In this document: positions 34,994 through 43,384 of the stretch, in pieces
How the letters are laid out: each line of letters starts with the position of its first letter
Numbering within the stretch: position 1 is the stretch's first letter
From: Marinobacter sediminum
GTDB taxonomy: Bacteria > Pseudomonadota > Gammaproteobacteria > Pseudomonadales > Oleiphilaceae
Length of the DNA stretch: 64,000 bases
Direction of reading: 5' to 3'
Assembly: GCF_023657445.1 (NCBI RefSeq)
Contig: NZ_JAGTWY010000001.1
Span: 2,728,001-2,792,000 of the forward strand
Notes under the pieces: model-generated
The model's database searches: none
What the model saw: the letters and a program-made list of their open reading frames with translations, nothing else
What the model was told of the DNA's origin: nothing
Made by a program: the position numbers and the translations under genes

Positions 34994-36547
34994 ATGCCTG
35001 AAGCTCTGTGGATCTCATTTGCGTTCGCCCTTGGCCTCACGGTCAAGGCTATCGGCTTACCCCCGCTGGTAGGCTACCTTGCTGCCGGCTTCGTCCTTAG
35101 CGGTCTGTCTGCCACCACCGGCATGACCATAGAATCCACCGATGCCCTCGAACATATCGCGCATATGGGCGTCCTTCTGCTGCTGTTTACTGTTGGCCTC
35201 AAGCTGAAACTGCGCTCCATCATCAGCCCGGAAGTCATCGGCGGTAGCCTGCTGCACTTCGGCATAACCTGTGTGGTTTTTACGCCAGGCCTTTATCTGC
35301 TGCTGGATCTTTCATGGCAGACCTCATTCATGCTGGCCATAGCCCTGTCGTTCTCCTCAACCGTTCTTGCAGCCAAGGTCCTGGAATCCAAGAGAGAGCT
35401 TCGTGCTTTCCATGGCCGGGTCGCCATCGGCATCCTGATCATGCAGGATCTGATCGCGCTGGTCGTTATGAGCCTCGCCGCTGGCCAGTCACCGTCCCAG
35501 TGGGCACTGATCGTGTTTGGCCTGCCCCTGCTCAGGCCCGCGCTGTTCCGACTGCTTGATGCCAGTGGTCACGATGAACTCCTGGTTTTGCTTGGCCTTT
35601 TGCTGGCGCTCGTATTGGGAGGCTACGGATTCGAATCCGTGGGGCTGAGCTCGGAACTCGGCGCCCTGGTGTTCGGCGCGATGCTGGCGAGCCATCCACG
35701 TTCCCAGGAGCTATCCAAGTCCCTCTGGAGCGTGAAAGAAGTCTTCCTGGTTGGTTTTTTCCTGCAGATCGGAATCGGCGGACTGCCCGACAGCCAGGCA
35801 CTGGCCTTTGCCCTGGTAGCCGCGCTGGTCCTGCCTCTGAAAGGCATTCTTTTTTTCTTCCTGCTGCTGGCCTTCCGGCTCCGCGCCCGAAGTGCCTTCC
35901 TGAGCTCGCTCGCACTGACCAACTACAGCGAATTCGGACTCATTGTCGCAAGCATTGCCCTACCGCAGTGGCTGGTGCCCCTGGCCATCTCGGTTGCGGT
36001 GTCATTCCTGATCTCAGCTCCCCTAAACCGGCTGGCCCATAGCCTCTACGAGCGATTCGCCCATCGCCTGAGCCGCTTTGAAGGCCAGAAACATCATCCG
36101 GATGAGCAACCACTGTCCCTCGGCAACACCCGGGTTTTGATTATGGGCATGGGACGAACCGGTACCGCGGCCTATGACTGGGTAAAACAGCAGGAAACTG
36201 AGCTGATAGGACTTGACTCAGACCCAGCCAAGGCCAGCCAGCATCAGAAGGAAGGACGTAATGTAGTCTTTGCCGATGCCGAAGATGCCTCCTTCTGGAA
36301 CGGCCTGCACATGCCGGATGTTCATTCGGTGATTCTTGCGCTTGGCGATATCGAGGGTAAGCTCATTGCCGCCCGGATGCTCAGAAAACTGGGTTTCCGG
36401 GGCTACATCGTAGCCCACACCATGTACGAAGACGAAGCTCGCCAGATTCGGGAAGCTGGCGCCAATGAAGCCTACCTCACCATGAACGAAACCGGCGTTG
36501 CCCTGGCCAGTCATATCATTGGGCGTTCGACAGAAAAGGCCAGCTAA
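34994..36547 (+). CDS. Cation:proton antiporter (CPA2/KefB type) with RCK domain
   Basis: A 517-residue inner-membrane protein with about twelve hydrophobic segments up to residue 350 (LPPLVGYLAAGFVLSG, HMGVLLLLFTVGLKLKL, GILIMQDLIALVVMSL are family motifs) and a cytosolic Rossmann TrkA-N/RCK domain (RVLIMGMGRTGTAAYDWV; LGLDSDP-type acidic end in LIGLDSDPAKASQ). Likely K+ or Na+ efflux in exchange for H+, controlled by a nucleotide. Single gene; no KefF/KefG partner beside it. Confidence 0.87.
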   Translation: MPEALWISFAFALGLTVKAIGLPPLVGYLAAGFVLSGLSATTGMTIESTDALEHIAHMGVLLLLFTVGLKLKLRSIISPEVIGGSLLHFGITCVVFTPGLYLLLDLSWQTSFMLAIALSFSSTVLAAKVLESKRELRAFHGRVAIGILIMQDLIALVVMSLAAGQSPSQWALIVFGLPLLRPALFRLLDASGHDELLVLLGLLLALVLGGYGFESVGLSSELGALVFGAMLASHPRSQELSKSLWSVKEVFLVGFFLQIGIGGLPDSQALAFALVAALVLPLKGILFFFLLLAFRLRARSAFLSSLALTNYSEFGLIVASIALPQWLVPLAISVAVSFLISAPLNRLAHSLYERFAHRLSRFEGQKHHPDEQPLSLGNTRVLIMGMGRTGTAAYDWVKQQETELIGLDSDPAKASQHQKEGRNVVFADAEDASFWNGLHMPDVHSVILALGDIEGKLIAARMLRKLGFRGYIVAHTMYEDEARQIREAGANEAYLTMNETGVALASHIIGRSTEKAS

Positions 36548-36563
36548 ACGGAGCCCTCCAGGT

Positions 36564-37931
36564 CTAGAGGGCGCAAGTCCGGAAACCCGTGAAAACATCA
36601 TTGCGCATGGGCAGGTAAGCCTGGCGGTAGGTCCCGCGTATCAGGCATGAGGATGTGGCGCAGCTGCCACCGCGGGTTACCTTATGATCCCCGAACTGAA
36701 GGGTCGACATGAACGGATACATGTCGATCCTGAACCCGTCATAGGGGAAAAACTGGCTACTGGTCCATTCCCACACTGCGCCGATCATTTGCCGGCAACC
36801 GAAGGGACTCTCCGCTTCCGGGTAATCGTAAACCGGGTTTTGCGCCATATGCAGGCCGTCCATATCTGCCAGGGACGCATCAGGGCTCTGGTTACCCCAG
36901 GGGTACCGGCGGAAAGGCTCACCCGGGCGGTTGCCCAGGGCCGCCACTTCCCATTCGAATTCAGTCGGTAACCTGCGCCCAGCCCAGCGGCAATAGGCCT
37001 CGGCTTCCCAGTAGCTGATATGGGTGACCGGCGCATCGGGATTCAGCGGTTGCCACTGATCAAACAAGCGTTCCTGCCATTGACCTTCATGCCAGCGCCA
37101 GTAAACCGGGTGTGCCGGCGTTCTCAGCAGTGGCTCCGGACGGCCATGAACGAGGGCCATATCAGCCTCTGTCTCAAGCCACTTGCGCCCGCCAAAAGAC
37201 CAGAGTTCAGGTTTGCGATAGCCGCCTTCGTCCACAAACGCCAAAAACTCCCTGTTCGTCACCTGTTGACGGGAGATGGCGAAAGACTCCAGGTCAATTT
37301 CAAATCCCGGCTTTTCGTTGTCAAACGCAAAATCCGAGGTTGCAAAGAACTCAGACTCGCCCGGCATGCCAACCAGCCAGCGACCAGCCGGGATGACCGC
37401 GTCCCCGACAACCGATGTGCCGGGTGCAGGACGCTCTTTTATCAATGCCGAAGGAGCAGCGTAACCCACAGTTTGCCGGCACCAGATTAACGACTCTATA
37501 TGCATGTTCTGGTGAAAGATCGCATAGCGATAGAGATAAAGTGCCTGATCGGTCAGAGGCTGGGCGCAAATACGCTCTGCCACGCGATCGTAGATGGTGT
37601 CGAAATAATCCAGTGTCTCCTCACGGGCGGGAAAAAGCTCACGGTTCCAGCGGTCTTTGTGTTCAACGTGGAAAGAGTCCCAGAGGTCGTCCATGGCCGG
37701 ATCAAAACTTGGCGTTCCGTCCAGGAGATTGAACACAAACACTTCATAGAAGAATGCCGCGTGGCCCATCTCCCAAAGTGGCGGATTGACGCCGGGATGA
37801 TAAGGAACATCCAGCTGCCCTTCTGACAGGGAAGTGATTAACCGGCGAGTGCGTTGGCGGGTGTGTTCAAGTTCCGCCAGTAACTCATCCCGTGCTGGCT
37901 GTGCGCCAGTCATCACCGTCTTCTCATCCAT
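36564..37931 (-). CDS. EgtB/SenA-family iron sulfoxide/selenoxide synthase-like protein
   Basis: A 455-residue protein with an N-terminal DinB_2 domain (His near GHAAFF, then HQNMHIE, the HX3HXE iron motif) and a C-terminal formylglycine-generating-enzyme-like domain (FAISRQQVTNREFLAFVDEGG, RLPTEFEWEVAALG, VWEWTSSQFFPYDGF, VTRGGSCAT). This is the plan of EgtB and OvoA and of selenoneine synthase SenA, which join a thiol or selenol to the histidine imidazole. No EgtD methyltransferase, SenB or SelD is next to it, so its substrate is open. ATG 37931 is used; a TTG at 37952 would lengthen it. Confidence 0.75.
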   Translation of the reverse strand: MDEKTVMTGAQPARDELLAELEHTRQRTRRLITSLSEGQLDVPYHPGVNPPLWEMGHAAFFYEVFVFNLLDGTPSFDPAMDDLWDSFHVEHKDRWNRELFPAREETLDYFDTIYDRVAERICAQPLTDQALYLYRYAIFHQNMHIESLIWCRQTVGYAAPSALIKERPAPGTSVVGDAVIPAGRWLVGMPGESEFFATSDFAFDNEKPGFEIDLESFAISRQQVTNREFLAFVDEGGYRKPELWSFGGRKWLETEADMALVHGRPEPLLRTPAHPVYWRWHEGQWQERLFDQWQPLNPDAPVTHISYWEAEAYCRWAGRRLPTEFEWEVAALGNRPGEPFRRYPWGNQSPDASLADMDGLHMAQNPVYDYPEAESPFGCRQMIGAVWEWTSSQFFPYDGFRIDMYPFMSTLQFGDHKVTRGGSCATSSCLIRGTYRQAYLPMRNDVFTGFRTCAL

Positions 37932-38268
37932 AAAGCAGCCCGTCGTACCCAATGTTTATTTTCCAGCATAACAGAACCTGTTGCAGGGACAGATAACGCA
38001 GACACCAATCAGCGTCCGGCCAATGTCGGCCTGTTTTACAGTTGTACGCACAGCGTAGCGTCTGGATTTCGCAACCGCCTGAAAACCGCGTCGATATAAC
38101 TTCTGGCATATATCCTGAATGCGCAGGTAATACAGCCATGGCTGTCCAGACAGCAGGCATGGCAGGTCACAGGGCAGTGGCCGGAGACTCCGCCGTACCG
38201 GTTAATCAACGCATTCCTGAACGACTAGCAGTCCGATTTCCGAGGCATCGACCTAATGGGGGTTTGCC
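37932..38268. other. Divergent intergenic region (337 bases)
   Basis: Lies between the EgtB-like gene and the regulator gene and must hold promoters for both. I see no convincing -35/-10 pair, no sigma54 box, no RNA fold and no coding potential. Confidence 0.4.
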
Positions 38269-39660
38269 ATGATGGAAAAGAGACCGCTTGTTTGGTTGTC
38301 AGCGGCAAACAGCAACACCTCTTTGCAGAAGGCACTGGAGACAGGCTGGATTTTGACGAGGCTCAGTCTCGAGGACCCGGTACCCATCTTTATGTCAGTG
38401 CCAGTCGAGGCAAAGGTCGGCGTCATGGACCTCAGCTGCCTTCCGGACGGGGGGTTGCACCGGCTGGAACAATGGCTGGGATCACTCAACCTGACTTACT
38501 GGATCGGCGTCGTTCCCCATCGACCAGTGACCGGAACACGCATCGCACACCTGATTGCCCGCTACTGCTCCGACTTCCATACCCTGCCGGTAGACTATGA
38601 GCGAATAAATACAGTGCTTGGCCATTTGTGGGGCATGGCAACCATCCGGGAACCCGCTCACGGCCGTTCGCGAGATGACTACCAATCTCTGGTACTCGAA
38701 GGAGACTCCCAGGCCATCTGCGATGTCCGCAGCCTGCTCCGTCGTTTTGCAGCAACCAGGGAGCCGGTGCTCATCACCGGAGAAAGTGGCACCGGGAAAG
38801 AGGCTGCCGCCCGTTTTATCCACATGCATTCCGCCCGCGCTGCCGGTCCACTGATCACCATCAATTGTGCCGCTCTGCCCGACACCCTCACTCAGACCGA
38901 GCTGTTCGGCTATGAAAAGGGCGCCTTCACCCACGCCCTGAATGCGCACCCAGGCAGACTGGAACAGGCCAACGGCGGCTCACTGGTGCTGTCTGGCATT
39001 GACGAGCTGAACCTCGAGCAACAATCCGCCATCCTGCGTTTTCTTCAGGAAGCGCAGATCGAGCGGATCGGCGGCAGCGACCCGATACCCGTTGACTGCC
39101 GTATCATCACAACCACCAGCCAGCCGCTACAGGATCTGATAGCGTCCGGGCAGTTTCGGGGGGATGTCTACTACCGGCTCGGCGGTCTGGAGGTGAAACT
39201 CCCTGCCCTCAAAAGCCGCGTCGAGGACATACCGGCACTCGCCTATTCACTGCTTGAAGCATCGCAATCGGGGCCAGAACGGAAACGACTGAGCACAGAG
39301 GCCGTTCGAAGCCTGGTTAATCACTCATGGCCGGGTAACTTCAGGGAGCTACAGAATCGCCTGCGACAGGCCCTGTTGCTCAGTGACCAGCCAGTCATTG
39401 AGGCCTCGGACCTGAGTCTTGCTGAAGACAGCCCAGAGGCCAATTCACCTTCCACTCTCAGTCTTGAGGAATTCCGGGCGCGAGCCGACCGGCAGGCACT
39501 GTCATGCAGCCTCAAGCTGGCACATCACAACGTTTCGAAAGCCGCCAGAATACTGAAAATTTCCCGGGTGTCTTTTTACCGACTTCTGGACAAATACAAC
39601 ACAGCTCCGCAGGCCAGCCATTCCCGGCACGGGTCTTATCGCAAAGGAGGTCAGCCATGA
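38269..39660 (+). CDS. Degenerate sigma54-activator-like regulator (VpsR-like)
   Basis: A 463-residue protein: N-terminal receiver-like domain without an obvious phospho-acceptor pattern (about 1-125), an AAA+ domain (about 140-370), and a Fis-type helix-turn-helix (NVSKAARILKISRVSFYRLLDKYN). Walker A GESGTGKE is intact, but the sigma54-contact loop reads GAFTHA instead of GAFTGA and Walker B reads GSLVLSGIDEL, losing both acidic residues. The arginine-finger region FRGDVYYRL is present. It should therefore bind but not hydrolyse ATP and may not drive sigma54, recalling VpsR, which acts with sigma70. Coupled to the barrel gene, so it likely controls the fibre locus. Confidence 0.82.
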   Translation: MMEKRPLVWLSAANSNTSLQKALETGWILTRLSLEDPVPIFMSVPVEAKVGVMDLSCLPDGGLHRLEQWLGSLNLTYWIGVVPHRPVTGTRIAHLIARYCSDFHTLPVDYERINTVLGHLWGMATIREPAHGRSRDDYQSLVLEGDSQAICDVRSLLRRFAATREPVLITGESGTGKEAAARFIHMHSARAAGPLITINCAALPDTLTQTELFGYEKGAFTHALNAHPGRLEQANGGSLVLSGIDELNLEQQSAILRFLQEAQIERIGGSDPIPVDCRIITTTSQPLQDLIASGQFRGDVYYRLGGLEVKLPALKSRVEDIPALAYSLLEASQSGPERKRLSTEAVRSLVNHSWPGNFRELQNRLRQALLLSDQPVIEASDLSLAEDSPEANSPSTLSLEEFRARADRQALSCSLKLAHHNVSKAARILKISRVSFYRLLDKYNTAPQASHSRHGSYRKGGQP

Positions 39661-40718
39661 AAACATATACCCTGTTGGCAGTTCTAATCAGCGCATGTCT
39701 GCTCCCCACGACAGGCATCACCAAGCCGGAATACGATGATTTCGACGACGCTTCGGCCCGGGCCGAAGCGCAAAAAGACCAGGCAACCGACATTGCCTCC
39801 ATTACCTCTGACCGGGGGATTGTTACCCGTTCCGGGCGCTTCACCATTGAGCCCTCGTTTTCTCACGCCCACAGCAGTGCCACGCAGGTCGCGGTGGAAG
39901 GCTATACCGTCATTCCCGCTTTGCTGATAGGGCTGATCAATATCTCGGAAATCCAGCGTGATATTTACGTTGGGGCCCTGTCACTCAAATATGGTTTTAC
40001 CAGCCGGTTTGAGGCAGCTGTGCGGGTGCCATACCTGAGCATCCAGGAAGATCTCCGGGAACGACAGGCGTTTGAAGGGACACCGGTAGACACACTTCGG
40101 GAGTCTTCGGGCGAAGGCCTTGGAGACGTTGAGTTGTCCGTACGCTACCAACTTAACGATGGCCTTGCAGGGTGGCCCTACGTCATCGGTGCGTTTCGCG
40201 TAAAGGCACCCACCGGGGATAGCCCATACGACGTTGATCAACAGGTCATCAATGACAGCCAGGGCAACCCCATCGGAATTGAACTTGAGGAACGGCCGAC
40301 AGGCTCCGGATTCTGGTCCTTTGAGCCGGGAGTCTCATTTATCTATCCGTCGGATCCTGCGGTTCTCTACGGCAACCTGAGCTATGTTTACACTCTGAAA
40401 GACGAAAAGGGCTATGAGAACGGCAATACCGTTAATCCGGGTGATGTGATTCGATTCGGCTTTGGAATGGGATTCGCCTTTAATGAACGTACATCATTCA
40501 GTCTTGGCTATGATCACTCAGTCATTCGAAAGACAACCTACGAACGGGATATTGACCTATTCGCCGCAACCTTTGACAGCATTCAGATCGGCACGCTCTC
40601 GTTCGGGCTCTCTCAGCGACTGTCATCCAGCACAACGCTGAGCCTTACCGTCAATGTCGGGGTAACCGAAAATGCCCCGGATACTGAGATCACTCTGAAA
40701 CTGCCTATCAGCCTCTAA
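39657..40718 (+). CDS. Outer-membrane beta-barrel protein, FapF-like
   Basis: A 353-residue exported protein with a signal peptide (LLAVLISACLLPTTGITK) and a short charged helix (EYDDFDDASARAEAQKDQA), then repeated amphipathic strands ending TEITLKLPISL. It looks like the MetA-pathway/FapF transporter superfamily (RFEAAVRVPYLSIQEDL, GLGDVELSVRYQL, TGSGFWSFEPGVSFIY). FapF is the trimeric pore that exports Fap amyloid subunits. ATG overlaps the regulator stop and has a perfect AAAGGAGGT site. Neighbouring secreted repeat proteins and a C39 peptidase support a FapF-like exporter role. Confidence 0.7.
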   Translation: MKTYTLLAVLISACLLPTTGITKPEYDDFDDASARAEAQKDQATDIASITSDRGIVTRSGRFTIEPSFSHAHSSATQVAVEGYTVIPALLIGLINISEIQRDIYVGALSLKYGFTSRFEAAVRVPYLSIQEDLRERQAFEGTPVDTLRESSGEGLGDVELSVRYQLNDGLAGWPYVIGAFRVKAPTGDSPYDVDQQVINDSQGNPIGIELEERPTGSGFWSFEPGVSFIYPSDPAVLYGNLSYVYTLKDEKGYENGNTVNPGDVIRFGFGMGFAFNERTSFSLGYDHSVIRKTTYERDIDLFAATFDSIQIGTLSFGLSQRLSSSTTLSLTVNVGVTENAPDTEITLKLPISL

Positions 40719-40746
40719 GAGAGTACGGGCGTGGGCAGGCAGATGA

Positions 40747-41238
40747 TTAACGACCCAGAAACTGGAGGATGGGCTCTCGCAGACTGTCGGGAATGCGGTA
40801 ACCGGCGCCAAGATTGTTCAGCTCAATATTCAACTGGCGCGCATTCTGAATGACAGCCCCGTTCAGGTCATTTTGGATCAGCGTCCTCCACCCCCCAGCA
40901 TCAGAGGCGGCTGAAATAAGCGCCTGCCCACTCTGCCCGGAGTTGATGATACCCAGCACTGTCTGCATCTGATACGGAATAGCCTGCCCGTTCACCATCT
41001 GGTTCAGGTTGGGAATAGTCAGACGATTGACCGCCAGTATTTCCCCGTTTACGGAAACCACGTGTTCCAGTCCGATCGAAATTTCCAGGTTGTCCAGGCT
41101 GAAACCACCCCTCTGTGACGCCAGCTCGTCGTTCGTCAGAGTCTGGGCAAGATCTATTCCGTCGGCTGAGGCAGGCGTCGCGATAACACCAAGCGTTAAA
41201 GCAAGTCCCACCATTGCTGATCGCTGCAGGCTAACCAT
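40747..41238 (-). CDS. Exported fibre-associated protein with double-glycine-like site (FapE-like position)
   Basis: A 163-residue protein with a signal peptide (MVGLALTLGVIATPASA) followed by IDLAQTLTNDELASQRGG|FSLDNLEI. The LTxxELxxxxGG pattern resembles class II leader sites cut by C39 peptidases. The C-terminal part has a fibre-like motif NGAVIQNARQLNIELNN, similar to VIQNTGNQ...QVNI in the 116-residue protein of this locus. It follows the C39 gene by four bases on the same strand. Function unknown; a secreted minor fibre subunit is inferred. ATG 41214 is an alternative start. Confidence 0.65.
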   Translation of the reverse strand: MVSLQRSAMVGLALTLGVIATPASADGIDLAQTLTNDELASQRGGFSLDNLEISIGLEHVVSVNGEILAVNRLTIPNLNQMVNGQAIPYQMQTVLGIINSGQSGQALISAASDAGGWRTLIQNDLNGAVIQNARQLNIELNNLGAGYRIPDSLREPILQFLGR

Positions 41239-41242
41239 GGCA

Positions 41243-41935
41243 TTACCACTCCCTTGTGGATGGCCAATAGGGCAGAGTATGACCCAGTGGCACTCCCCCC
41301 TGACCCTGGGACAATGGTGCCCGGGCAATCTGCGGCCAGTCGCCGTCTAACAGAAACGTGCTCCGCCCCTGCTTCAGATGACTGCGAATCACAAAAGCAG
41401 CACCATTCCAGTAGTCTTCGAATTCCGCTCTGGAGTATGCCTTGAGGCCGCGAGCGGGGTCTCCGACAAACACCTCGTCCTCACTGATTCCCTTGATGAC
41501 AACAAAGTGTCGGAATCCATTCATATTCAACAGCACAATGACGGGGAGACGAACCTTATCTCGCAGGCCCGATAACGGCATTCGAAAACCGTCAGCCCGA
41601 TAGCCCACGGAGTCCAGAAACCGTTTCATATCCAGCATGGAGAAACCTTCCTGGCGCACCTTTTCCGGGTCTGCCAGTGAGAACATTCTGGAAAAGACTT
41701 CCTGCTCCGTGAATTGGTGATCGTAATGGTAGGAAAGCAGAGATGCGAGCGCCGCTGAACCGCAACTGAAATCATACTCCTGCTGCATGATCGAACTGAA
41801 ACGCTGTTCCTTGAAACTGCGGACCCCCAACTCAAGCCCGCCGGCCAGCCCCGGCACAATGACGGTACCGGCAAACGCAGTGGACCAAAGCATCGCAACG
41901 CTCGCTATGCAGATCACAAGCTTCCGCTTCACCAT
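41243..41935 (-). CDS. C39-family cysteine peptidase, FapD-like
   Basis: A 230-residue exported protein (signal VICIASVAMLWSTAFAG) with a stand-alone C39 peptidase domain: Cys in QEYDFSCGSAALASLL, His in FRHFVVIKG and Asp in VFVGDPARG. No ABC transporter is fused, unlike bacteriocin exporters; free C39 peptidases occur in fap operons (FapD), where they are thought to aid amyloid maturation. AGGAGGT lies just before the ATG. It sits between two small secreted proteins that both carry candidate double-glycine-like sites. Confidence 0.85.
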   Translation of the reverse strand: MVKRKLVICIASVAMLWSTAFAGTVIVPGLAGGLELGVRSFKEQRFSSIMQQEYDFSCGSAALASLLSYHYDHQFTEQEVFSRMFSLADPEKVRQEGFSMLDMKRFLDSVGYRADGFRMPLSGLRDKVRLPVIVLLNMNGFRHFVVIKGISEDEVFVGDPARGLKAYSRAEFEDYWNGAAFVIRSHLKQGRSTFLLDGDWPQIARAPLSQGQGGVPLGHTLPYWPSTREW

Positions 41936-41948
41936 GGCCCACCTCCTG

Positions 41949-42299
41949 TCAGCGATTGATAAGAATGTTTACCTGAGTGCTGTCCTGAATCACCACCTGG
42001 TTACCTGTGTTCTGGATGACCGTGGCAATGCCGCTCATGTTGCCGAACGCGTTGTCGGAAATACTGTTATCACCAGTGACAACATTACCCGACAGCAAGT
42101 TACCGGCCACATTGGCATCTTGCTGGTTATCGTTAATCTGCCACTGCATCGGGATTCCCTGGCGACCGCTTGAGTCCGCCAACTGATCTGCCGACAACGG
42201 CGTGGCATCCATCCACTCCTCGGCCGACACAAATCCCGTTGCTCCGAACATTAACGCCAGCAAGGCAGCCTTCAGTTTCCATCTGATGACACGACCCAT
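41949..42299 (-). CDS. Small exported fibre-like protein (FapB-like)
   Basis: A 116-residue protein: signal peptide LKAALLALMFGATGFVSA, then TPLSADQLADSSGRQG|IPMQWQI, aligning with the LTNDELASQRGG site of the 163-residue protein. The rest is Asn/Gln/Gly-rich with spaced hydrophobics (NVAGNLLSGNVVTGDNS, IATVIQNTGNQVVIQ, STQVNILINR), which is amyloid-like in composition. GGAG lies seven bases before ATG 42299. The C39 gene follows after 13 bases. A nucleator or minor subunit role is inferred by analogy to FapB. Confidence 0.68.
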   Translation of the reverse strand: MGRVIRWKLKAALLALMFGATGFVSAEEWMDATPLSADQLADSSGRQGIPMQWQINDNQQDANVAGNLLSGNVVTGDNSISDNAFGNMSGIATVIQNTGNQVVIQDSTQVNILINR

Positions 42300-42358
42300 G
42301 GCAGTTCTCCCGGAATAACCGGGCCGCACCCGCTACAGCAAGGTGCGGCCTGGATTCC

Positions 42359-43384
42359 TTATTGGGTGCCGCTACCGCCACCGGTGGACAGGTTCGACAT
42401 CACACTGACGTTCGCCTGGGTCACACTGGCATTGCCAGCGTTCTGGGCAAACGCACCGACACCAGTGAAGTTCGCTGATCCACCAGAAATTTCGTTGGAA
42501 TTACGAACTTCGGTGTAAGAGCGACGGCCATTTGCATCACCGTAGGTGGTGGTTATCCCAGACACCGATCCGTTGAGGTCAGCGTTGTTCATGAATGCAT
42601 CGAGTTCCAGAACAACTGAATTATCGGAGCTGTCATTTCCGCTATCAGAGATAGTGGTGTTACCGCTGTCCGCCACATTGGTGGAATTGTCGGAACTGTC
42701 ATTTCCGCTATCCGCGACATTAGTGGAGTTATCGGAATTATCGTTCCCACTATCCGCAACATTGGTGGAGTTGTCGGAACTGTCATTTGCGCTGTCCGCA
42801 ACGTTGGTGGAATTGTCCGAATTATCATTCCCACTGTCCGCAACATTGGTGGAGTTGTCGGAGCTGTCATTTGCGCTGTCCGCAACATTAGTGGAGTTGT
42901 CGGAGCTGTCATTTGCGCTGTCCGCAACATTGGTGGAGTTGTCGGAACTGTCATTTGCACTGTCCGCAACATTGGTGGAATTGTCCGAATTATCCGAGTT
43001 GTCTGAAGCATCCGAATTATCGGTATTACCGCTGTCGGCAATCTTGAACGCATCGTTCAGACTGGTGCTGTTATCCGAATTATCGGAATTGTCGGAGTTG
43101 TCGGAGTTATCCGAGTTATCCGAGTTATCGGACATGTCGTTGCCACTGTCGGCAATCTTGAACGCGTCAGTCAGATCTGTACTGCTATCAGAATTATCCG
43201 AGTTGTTTGAATTGTCGGTATTCGTAGAACTGTCATTTCCGGAATTAGTGGCAGCGTTGGAGGTGTTATCCGCATTGGTGTTCGGGCTTCCATCTCCCCC
43301 CTGGTCATCTTCCGCCAGTGCCGCTCCTGAGATGCCCAGGCCCACGGCGATAGCGATCGCTAGCATGCTCTTTTTAGTATTCAT
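42359..43384 (-). CDS. Secreted Ser/Asp/Asn-repeat protein of the fibre locus
   Basis: A 341-residue protein with a signal peptide (MLAIAIAVGLGISGAALA). Residues about 30-245 are almost only Ser, Asp, Asn, Thr, Ala, Val and Gly: a run of seven SDN triplets, two DAFKIADSGN units, and eight STNVADS units mostly 14 residues apart (pattern STNVADSxNDxSDN). The C-terminal 90 residues are non-repetitive and fibre-like (GGSANFTGVGAFAQNAGNASVTQANVSVMSNLS). The acidic repeats could bind Ca2+. By position and export signal it is the likely major fibre or matrix component (FapC-like role), although the repeats do not match known FapC repeats. Confidence 0.72.
   Translation of the reverse strand: MNTKKSMLAIAIAVGLGISGAALAEDDQGGDGSPNTNADNTSNAATNSGNDSSTNTDNSNNSDNSDSSTDLTDAFKIADSGNDMSDNSDNSDNSDNSDNSDNSDNSTSLNDAFKIADSGNTDNSDASDNSDNSDNSTNVADSANDSSDNSTNVADSANDSSDNSTNVADSANDSSDNSTNVADSGNDNSDNSTNVADSANDSSDNSTNVADSGNDNSDNSTNVADSGNDSSDNSTNVADSGNTTISDSGNDSSDNSVVLELDAFMNNADLNGSVSGITTTYGDANGRRSYTEVRNSNEISGGSANFTGVGAFAQNAGNASVTQANVSVMSNLSTGGGSGTQ
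42640..42990. repeat. Tandem 42-bp repeats within the secreted repeat gene
   Basis: The region coding STNVADSxNDxSDN consists of about seven near-identical 42-base units, differing mainly by codon choice (gcg/ccg, tcg/tcc). All changes keep the frame. Such arrays can expand or contract by recombination and change protein length. Confidence 0.8.
43062..43136. repeat. Tandem SDN-triplet repeats (9-bp units)
   Basis: Seven successive Ser-Asp-Asn units in 9-base steps in the same gene. Serine and aspartate codons alternate enough to limit slippage but not recombination. Confidence 0.7.

Noticed and set aside
38042..38272. ORF upstream of the VpsR-like regulator
   Set aside because: No ribosome site, biased composition or recognisable fold; it overlaps the regulator start.
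42640..42990. Regular 42-bp repeats considered as a CRISPR array
   Set aside because: The units are contiguous without unique spacers and keep a reading frame; no cas genes are near.
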